This document shows positions 57,363 through 64,000 of a stretch of 64,000 bases of DNA, one piece after another. A program made the position numbers and the translations under genes. The stretch spans positions 11,423,756-11,487,755 of the forward strand of contig OY755038.1 of the NCBI GenBank assembly GCA_963576565.1. The letters are read 5' to 3'. The stretch is from Aspidapion aeneum (Eukaryota; Arthropoda; Insecta; Coleoptera; Brentidae). Each line of letters starts with the position of its first letter. Position 1 is the first letter of the stretch. The notes beneath the pieces were generated by a model. That model saw nothing but the letters and a program-made list of their open reading frames with translations, did not search any database and had not been told where the DNA came from.

Positions 57363-58800
57363 CCTACAGGTAATGGTCACATGTCTCCATTATCATTTAA
57401 TAAAAAGAATTTCAGTACCAAAAATGCTACGTTTCCCAAAAATATTACTGCAGTGGTAACATGTTTCTATTTACGACGATCACTTTGCACTATAATTTAT
57501 ATATTTTTTGTTACGAAAGAAATTAAATCCTTTAACTCAATGGGATATTCTGTTCTGTCTCTATTTTTTCTTAAAGCTTTACTACTTGTGTAATGTTATA
57601 GATCTCCATTACTATATCTATATATTCATTGTGCCTTCAAACAAAATACTGTAACTAAAACAGTATTAGGTATAAAAATATGTAAATGTTTCTAAATTAA
57701 AATTTTTCAATGGGCACGTCTCCATTTTAAACCTTTTTTAAAGCACTCTTTTAGAACTTAATAGGTCATTTACATAATAAATATGACACTCGCAAACCAT
57801 CACCTTTCCCAAAAAGTAACCGCCATGATTTAACAATACTTAATTTTTAAATTTAATTTGAAATTTTTCTTTCAATCTAATGATAACATGTCTTTATTAC
57901 ATATTTTCCACGTATACTGAATCTTATAACAGAACTCTTCAAGAGTTACTACATGTTTTAATATATTAAATTTAAATTCTATTAGTTTTCACATATCTCC
58001 ATTATAATTTATATTCCTTTTATTACGACCTTCCTTCCTTAATATTTTGTCCAACATCTTATAATGGTCACATGTCTCCATTATAATCTGCTTGATTTTT
58101 ATGACTTTAGTGGTTTTACATAATAAACATGAGATAAACAAACCATACCCTTGCAATCACTCTATTTAATTTGATTTGTTTGACACAATGTATTTTTGCT
58201 TGAAGTATTTTAAATGTAATGGTCACATGTCTCTATGTCGAATCTCTCAATTATAATTGATATCCCCCTTTTCACCACTTAATATTACTTTACTTAATAA
58301 AAATGACGTAACCAAACCATACCCTTCCTCAACTAACTTTTTATATAAATATTTTTGTTCAACATTTCATAATGGTCACATATCTCCATTATAATGCGTT
58401 TAATAGCTTGGTTTTCACAGCTTAATAGTCGTTTTACATAATAAACATGGCATAAACAAACCATAACCTTTCCGAAAAAATTTCCGCCTTGATTTACTCA
58501 CTGTATGTTTGTAAGAAATGTTTTAAACGTAATGGTCACATATCTCCATTGCATATTTTCCATGTAAAATGATAGCTTTTCAAGAGCTACTCAGTTTAAA
58601 ATATTAAATTTAAATCTTAATAATTTTTTAATATATCTCCCTTTTTACGAGATAATACTCATAAAAATGACAACCAAACCACAACCTTCCTCAACTTACT
58701 CTTGATATAAATATTATTGGCCAAAATCTTATAATGATCACATATCTTCATTATAAGTGGTTTAATTGCTTGTTTTCACGGCTTAATAGTCCTTTTACAT
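57363..58800. repeat. higher-order array built around the dyad TTATAATGG-N10-CCATTATAA
   Basis: The block TAATGGTCACATRTCTCCATTA or a variant recurs about eight times (for example 57371, 58059, 58219, 58375, 58533, 58729). Two alternating flank types, one with GAGGAAGGGTATGGTTTGG and one with AAATCAAGGCGG (minus strand), form a higher-order unit of about 310-350 bp. Full dyads lie at 58059-58086 and 58729-58756. Minus-strand reading of the dyad gives MEICDHYKML-like peptides, but frames break at once. Unlike any repeat I can name. Confidence 0.75.
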
Positions 58801-59196
58801 AATAAACAAACCATTAACTTCGTCAAAACATAACCACCTCGATTTAATCACTTAACGCCCGATTTAAAAGCCCTAATCATAAATCCGACCCACAGTATTT
58901 CTTTTTGGGCTAATTCCCTAATTACTATTTGCACAAGGGTGGCTCAGTTGTAAACCGGTAAAAGTGCGTAAATCGAGTGAGAATAATAAATCAGCAGGTG
59001 GTTTGGCTTTTGCCTCTTTTCACTATACTCGTTTTTATTATTTATCGGTGGCGCTTCATTCATAACACGCTCATTACTACGAAGATTATTGACCTATACA
59101 CCACCTAATAAATCAAACCGTAAATTACACCTCGCCTTTTTTCATGTTCACCGCAAAAAGGGACAAGCACCGTCAACAAGCACAATGTGGAGTACA
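58801..59196. other. transition between the two arrays
   Basis: AT-rich DNA in which no module of either array is clear. It may hold the diverged 3' end of the transcript proposed for the next array. Confidence 0.3.
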
Positions 59197-60514
59197 ATAA
59201 ACCACCGCACGAGGTTTATGAATACTGAATGAGACTTCAAACTTAAAAACTAACATGTAAATAAATTTTTATAAACACTCACCCCCGCTATTATGGCTTT
59301 GCTTGCATGACATCCACATAAAGGTACCCTAACCACATTGTCCATACCTTCATATTTCTTCGATTACTCGAATAGGATTAGGAACGTTCTAGCCACAATT
59401 ATAAGCATTTTGTATTTATTAAACTTTTTTTTATCAGTTATTATTTATGGACCGCACTTTTTCATTTAGACCACCGCATCTCGATACATATTTTATTTAA
59501 TTTCACTTCACTATTTTAGTTTAGCACAATTTATAAAATTGGTCGCCAACTTTTTTTAGCTGGCTCCACACTTTCAAAAACTATTCTTCCCCTCTTTGTT
59601 TTTTCCTGATATCATTTTCTTAAGTACAGACGAATTCTTGATGCAAGCTCCATACTTTGGTTCTGATTTATGGAATTCTAAAAAATACAGTTTATTAGTT
59701 AGAAATTAATTCAAAAGCAGAGTAATAAACTCACCTTCCTTCCTTCCGTCCTTCCTTCTTCTTCTTTTCATGCAGATTTTCATCTTTGTTCAATGACATT
59801 TATTTTTCTACATTTTTTTCCTTCAATTCTAAGGTTTATAAATACCACTTTAAAACTCAAAACTAAGATGCAAATAAATTTTTATAAACACTCACCCCCG
59901 CTACTATGCCTTGGCTTTCATGACATCCACATAGGAGTACCGTAACCACATTCTTCATACCTCCATATTCCTTCGATTCTTTTGTAAATGAGGAATAACT
60001 CGAACCGTATTTTGATGGAGATTACTTCGGTTCATATAACTTTTTAGGCACAATTATTTCTGGACCGCACTTTTTAAGTTTGACCACTGCATCTCCATAC
60101 ATATTTTTATTTAATTTCACTTCACAATTTTAGTTTAGCACAATTTATAAAATTGGTCGCCACTTTTTTTAGCTGGCTCCACACTGTCTTTTTTTTCCTC
60201 TTTATTGTTTTTTACCTGATATGCGAATATCATGCAGGTTCTAGGTTATTTTCTCAAGTACATTATGAATCCTTGATGCAAGCTCCATACTTTGCCTCTG
60301 ATTGATGGACTTCAAGATTCTAAAAAATACAGTTTATTAGTTAGAAATTAATTTAAAGGCAGAGTAATTAACTCACCTTTCTTTCTTCCATCCTTCCTTC
60401 ATCTTCTTTTAATGCAGATTCCCATATTTGTTCAATGACTTTTTTTTTCTATATTTTTTCCTTCAACTCTAAGTTTTATAAATACTACTTTAAAACTATG
60501 AAGCAAACACTTAC

Positions 60515-60714
60515 CCCCGCACTCTCCATACCTGCATAATTCTTCGATTCTTTTGCAAATGAGGACTAACGTGATCTGACAGGATTCGGAACTTTTTAGG
60601 CACAATTATTTTTGGACCGCACTTTTTAATTTTGACCACCGCATCTCGATACATATTTTTATTTAATTTCACTTCACATTTAACTTCACCTTCTTTTTTA
60701 AGCTGTCCCAACAC
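60515..60714 (-). CDS. exon B open frame, module 3 (unknown protein block)
   Basis: The frame reads LGQLKKEGEVKCEVKLNKNM, then YRDAVVKIKKCGPKIIVPKK and FRILSDHVSPHLQKNRRIMQ, up to a GTAAGT donor at 60514. It is lysine-rich and has no known domain I can name. The block VVK-KKCGP-IIVPKK recurs in modules 2 and 4, and a YDVKV.LKMC or WDSVVHFEKC version in the two rightmost modules. That recurrence argues for past coding use. No ATG opens it, so it would be read as an internal exon. Frame breaks upstream suggest the module is now damaged. Confidence 0.35.
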
Positions 60715-62048
60715 TTTCCCAAACTATTTTTCCCCTGTTTATTGTTTTTTGCCTGATATGCGAATATAATGGATGTTCTAGGCCATTTATTTAAGTACAG
60801 ATGAATCCTTCATGCAAGCTCCATATTTTGGTTCTGATTGATGGACTTTAAAATTCTAAAAAATACAGTTTATTAGTTAGAAATTAATTCAAAAGCACAT
60901 TAATAAACTCACCTTCCATCCTTCCGTCCTTTCTTTATCTTCTTTACATGCAGATTCCATCTTTGTTCAATGACATTTATTTTCCTACATTTTTCCTTCA
61001 ACTCTAAGCTTTATAAATACTGCTTTAAAACTCAAAACTAAGTTGCAAATAAATTTTTATAAATACTCACCCCCGCTATTATGTCTTGGCTTTCATGACA
61101 TCAGGGGTACCGAACCACATTCGCACAATTCCATAGTCCTTCGATTTTTTTTGCAAATGAGGACTAACTCCAACCCTTGTTTGATGCACATTGATTCGGA
61201 ACTTTTTAGGCACAATTATTTCTGAACCGCACTTTTTAATTTATGAGTACTAAATGAGACTACAAACTTCAAAACTAAGATGCAAATAAATTTTTATAAA
61301 CACTCACCCTCCTATTACGACTAGGTTTGCATGATATCTCCATAACGGTAGTGTGACCACATTTACAATACATCCATATTTCTTCGGGCTACCTCATAAG
61401 ATTCTGAGCTTGTTGAACACAATTTAAAGCATTTTATATTACACTTGTCACAAATTGTCTTTATGTATTACTGGATCACTTTTTCAAATTAATTTCGTTT
61501 TGGCACAATTATTACAATGATAGTTTTTTTTCGGCCTTAATGCCTTAAATACATGTTCGAGGCCATCTTGTAAGTCCCGGCGAATCCTTGATAGAAGCTC
61601 CACACATTGATTCTGGTTGTTGGGCTTTCAAGTTCTAAAAAATCCAATTTGTTAGTTAAAGTCTCATTTAAAAACAGACTGATAAACTTACCTCCCTTCC
61701 ATATTTCATCCTCTTTCCATGTAGCATTCCATCTAGGGCAATTTTGCGTCTGCTTTAAGGTTCGTTAATTCACATTTCTTTCTCTACATTTTTTTTCTCT
61801 AATAAATACACTGTTGCACAAGGTTTATGAGTACTAAATGAAACTACAAGCTTTAAAACTAACATGCAATTAATTTTTTATAAACACTCACCCCCCTTAT
61901 TACGGCTTAACTTGCATCTCATCTACTCAAGGGTAACGAACGTGAGTGAGTGATATTCACAATACCTCCAATTTCATCGGTCAACGTCATAAGATTCTAA
62001 ACTTGTTGGGCACAATTAAAAGCTTTTTGTATTAAAATTTTTTTTACT

Positions 62049-62276
62049 AATTTAACTTTTTTCCGAATTTTCTTCAGGTATTCCTAGATAGCACTTTTCA
62101 CACATTTTTAAAGTTACCTTTACATCATATTTATAACAATTTACATCATTGCTCACCATCTTTTCTATAGCTTGTTTCACACTTTCAATAGCTAGTTTTC
62201 TATCCAACCTTAAATATTTAGCTTGATATGCGAACATCACACATATCTTCTGGCCGATGCTTCCTTGTTGCTAGCT
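62049..62276 (-). CDS. exon B open frame, module 6 (unknown protein block)
   Basis: The frame opens after a TAG at about 62277 and includes ATGs at about 62243. It reads MFAYQAKYLRLDRKLAIESV, KQAIEKMVSNDVNCYKYDVK, VTLKMCEKCYLGIPEENSEK and stops at TAA (about 62052). It aligns with module 3 around Y--D-VVK--KC and IP. A helical, lysine/glutamate-rich small protein or exon, with no known family. It is the longest clean frame in the array. Confidence 0.35.
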
Positions 62277-62900
62277 CCACACTAGGTTTTGGTTATTGCG
62301 TCATTCTATCTCAAAAAAATACAGGTTATTAGTTATAGTCCCATTTACAAACAGATATATAGACTCACCTTTATTTTTCGCTTTACCCCTTCTATGCAGC
62401 TTTTCATTTAGGGTAATTTCGCGGCGGCTTTGAACCTCGTTCAATGATAGTTTAATTCAGTAGAATGTCCCTATATATTTTTCATTAAACCACCGCACGT
62501 GGTTTATGAATATTAAATAAACTTGAAGCTTAAAAACTAACATGCAATTAAATTTTTATAATCACTCACCCCCGTTATTACAGATTGGCTTGCAGGATAT
62601 CTAGTACACGGTGGTCGAGCTTTATTTCACACTTATTTCACTAAATTCGTCTTGTGTAAAGAATGCCATATTTTCTTCACACATTTTTTAACTGCATTTT
62701 TCAAAATGGACAACCGAGTCCCATACTTTTATTGTATAATTTCACTTCAAATTTTACACAATTTTCCTAATTTCTCAGCTAGCTTCAAACGAGATCGACG
62801 AGATTTTATGGTGCATTCTTGTTGTTTATCGCTTAGTTGTTCATCCTTCCCATTTGAAGCAAGACTCACCTTTATATCTACTTTCTGTCCATTATAAATT

Positions 62901-64000
62901 TTCAATGATATTTTAAATCATTCTCCAAGACTTTTTTTAAGAACATTATTTATTCCTTATTTTTTTATCTTAAGTTTTCTAGAATATTTTACCACTATAT
63001 CAAGTGTTTGTGTTTCTTTCACTTTTTGTTTTCATTTTCTTAAGGGAATTTCTTTAGATCTGTCAACACTGTTGGTGGTTGTTGGTTCCTAACATTTCAT
63101 CTGTTTAACTTTATGGATATATAACAAGTATTATACGAGTACAACAATCTTAAGTGTTTTTTTTTATTTCAGTCTTCCAAGGATCAGTAATTTCGCATCC
63201 ATAAGGTTTGCAATTTCTGTTCTTTCTTCAGTTCTGTCAAAACTTCAATTACTGGATTAATTTTGTGTAATTTTTCAGCAAATTAGTTTATTATTGGTCC
63301 TTAACATTTGATATGTTTAAAGGTGTGATTAACTTATAAGCATACGACTATAACATGTCGCTCAGAGTCATCAGTGGCCACAAATTGAATCATGCCGAGC
63401 AAGGAAATTCTTTGACTCATCGAGTAACAAATCTTTCGCGCGCCATGAGCAATAAAAAAGCAGACCAAAGATAATTAAGTTTTAACCCGACAGATAAGAT
63501 GTTATGGCCTGATATAGAGACTGCTCTTTAAGGCAAGGTCGTATTAGCAGTTAATCGCTTAAAGCGTTTTCATTCAAGCGCTTACTACAAACGTTTTATA
63601 GTATTTTTACTTTTTAACAGCTTTTGTTTATTCGGTGCGACACTACTCCATTTACTATTTGTTTGGCTGGTAGGCTTGTCCTTTTTTATTATTTCACATT
63701 ACGCAAGCTTTCAAGACAATTTTACGGTAATGGCCTTTTTAACGGAATTAGCATTATTTTTTCATTTTGTTACATCAAAATTTAAATCAAATGCAGCAGG
63801 TGCTGGTTGCCGAGATTCCCGTGTCTGTTGGTTTCCGTCAATTTTTTGCCCTGATTTTAAGAGTAAGATATTAATTGTAAATCAAAATCTTACATACTTT
63901 GGAGTTATAATGCTTAATGAAAAATATGAAATACATAAACTATGGCTTTCACGGTGAACGGTACATAAATGACTTTTAGAAAACAGTACCCATCATAAAT
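62901..64000. other. no gene confidently seen
   Basis: AT-rich. A 93-residue plus-strand frame (63676-63957, with AAGAGCRDSRVCWFPS) is unrecognised; its middle is less AT-biased than the flanks and might be an exon scrap. Nothing else. Confidence 0.25.

Larger units (their letters stand above)
59197..62900 (-). repeat. tandem array of two-exon modules with conserved micro-introns
   Basis: On the minus strand a module of exon A (about 120-160 nt), intron a, exon B (about 330-425 nt) and intron b repeats six to seven times. Intron a: 59678-59734, 60320-60376, 60856-60912, 61635-61691 (57 nt each) and 62310-62368. Intron b (40-41 nt): 59242-59282, 59856-59895, 61031-61070, 61267-61307, 61851-61891, 62529-62569; a shortened copy ends near 60514. 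All have GTGAGT or GTAAGT donors and AG acceptors. Intron a keeps TAACTAA about 20 nt before its AG. Modules abut, so one transcript is the simplest reading. Exon A drifts in frame and may be non-coding. Confidence 0.7.

Noticed and set aside
57363..58800. CRISPR-like regularly spaced repeats
   Set aside because: Spacing is irregular, spacers are themselves repeated and the DNA is eukaryotic; a satellite-like array explains it.
62652..62897. 81-residue plus-strand frame
   Set aside because: Antisense to the rightmost module of the exon array, which reads better on the minus strand.

Overview
The window is eukaryotic and almost certainly insect nuclear DNA. It is roughly two thirds A+T, and the coding matter I can place with confidence is mostly decayed transposable elements of insect type: several non-LTR retrotransposon (LINE) families, a foldback element and many small terminal-inverted-repeat (TIR) elements. 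The LINE tail resembles copies common in beetles and other insects, so a beetle is my first guess, held loosely. No intact host gene is visible. It reads as an intergenic region or one very large intron: a gene desert dotted with short GC-rich patches that may be promoters, insulators or enhancers.

Layout, left to right. 0-1.4 kb: a possible last coding exon of a gene entering from the left, then a minus-strand tandem repeat with coding-like frames. 1.9-4.3 kb: LINE fragments, a 0.5 kb TIR element (second copy, inverted, at 30.7 kb) and a 3 x 115 bp tandem repeat. 6.6-9.2 kb: a 381 bp hAT-type miniature element with an 8 bp target duplication, then a Jockey-like LINE relic split by a 729 bp foldback element with a 10 bp duplication. 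10.3-13.5 kb: a LINE reverse-transcriptase relic between two direct repeats, then a 0.7 kb palindrome. 14.2-16.8 kb: a long-period tandem repeat of about 1.1 kb. 18.0-20.5 kb: three LINE relics, one a clean 5'-truncated insertion with a 14 bp target duplication. 21-35 kb: mostly anonymous AT-rich DNA with miniature elements, an RFX-type X-box patch and a 400 bp tandem duplication. 36-45.6 kb: open-frame fragments, two LINE relics, GC-rich patches and a GC-ended TIR element. 49-54.5 kb: an adenylate-kinase-like pseudogene trace, a GC-rich patch with DREF- and CTCF-like motifs, and a near-identical 1.32 kb tandem duplication. 57.3-62.9 kb: two adjoining arrays that are the most unusual part of the window.

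The array at 58.9-62.9 kb repeats a two-exon module on the minus strand. Five copies of a 57-59 nt intron-like segment and six full copies of a 40-41 nt one alternate, nearly all with GTRAGT donors, with AG acceptors and, in the longer one, a conserved TAACTAA branch-point-like motif. The modules abut with no intergenic space, so they look like one transcription unit built from repeated exon pairs. The array at 57.3-58.8 kb repeats a dyad, TTATAATGG-N10-CCATTATAA, one copy of which carries a paired change that keeps the symmetry. I do not recognise either array.

All calls come from reading sequence by eye. LINE calls rest on recognisable reverse-transcriptase or tail motifs, TIR calls on visible inverted ends and target duplications. 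Regulatory calls are single-motif matches and are weak.
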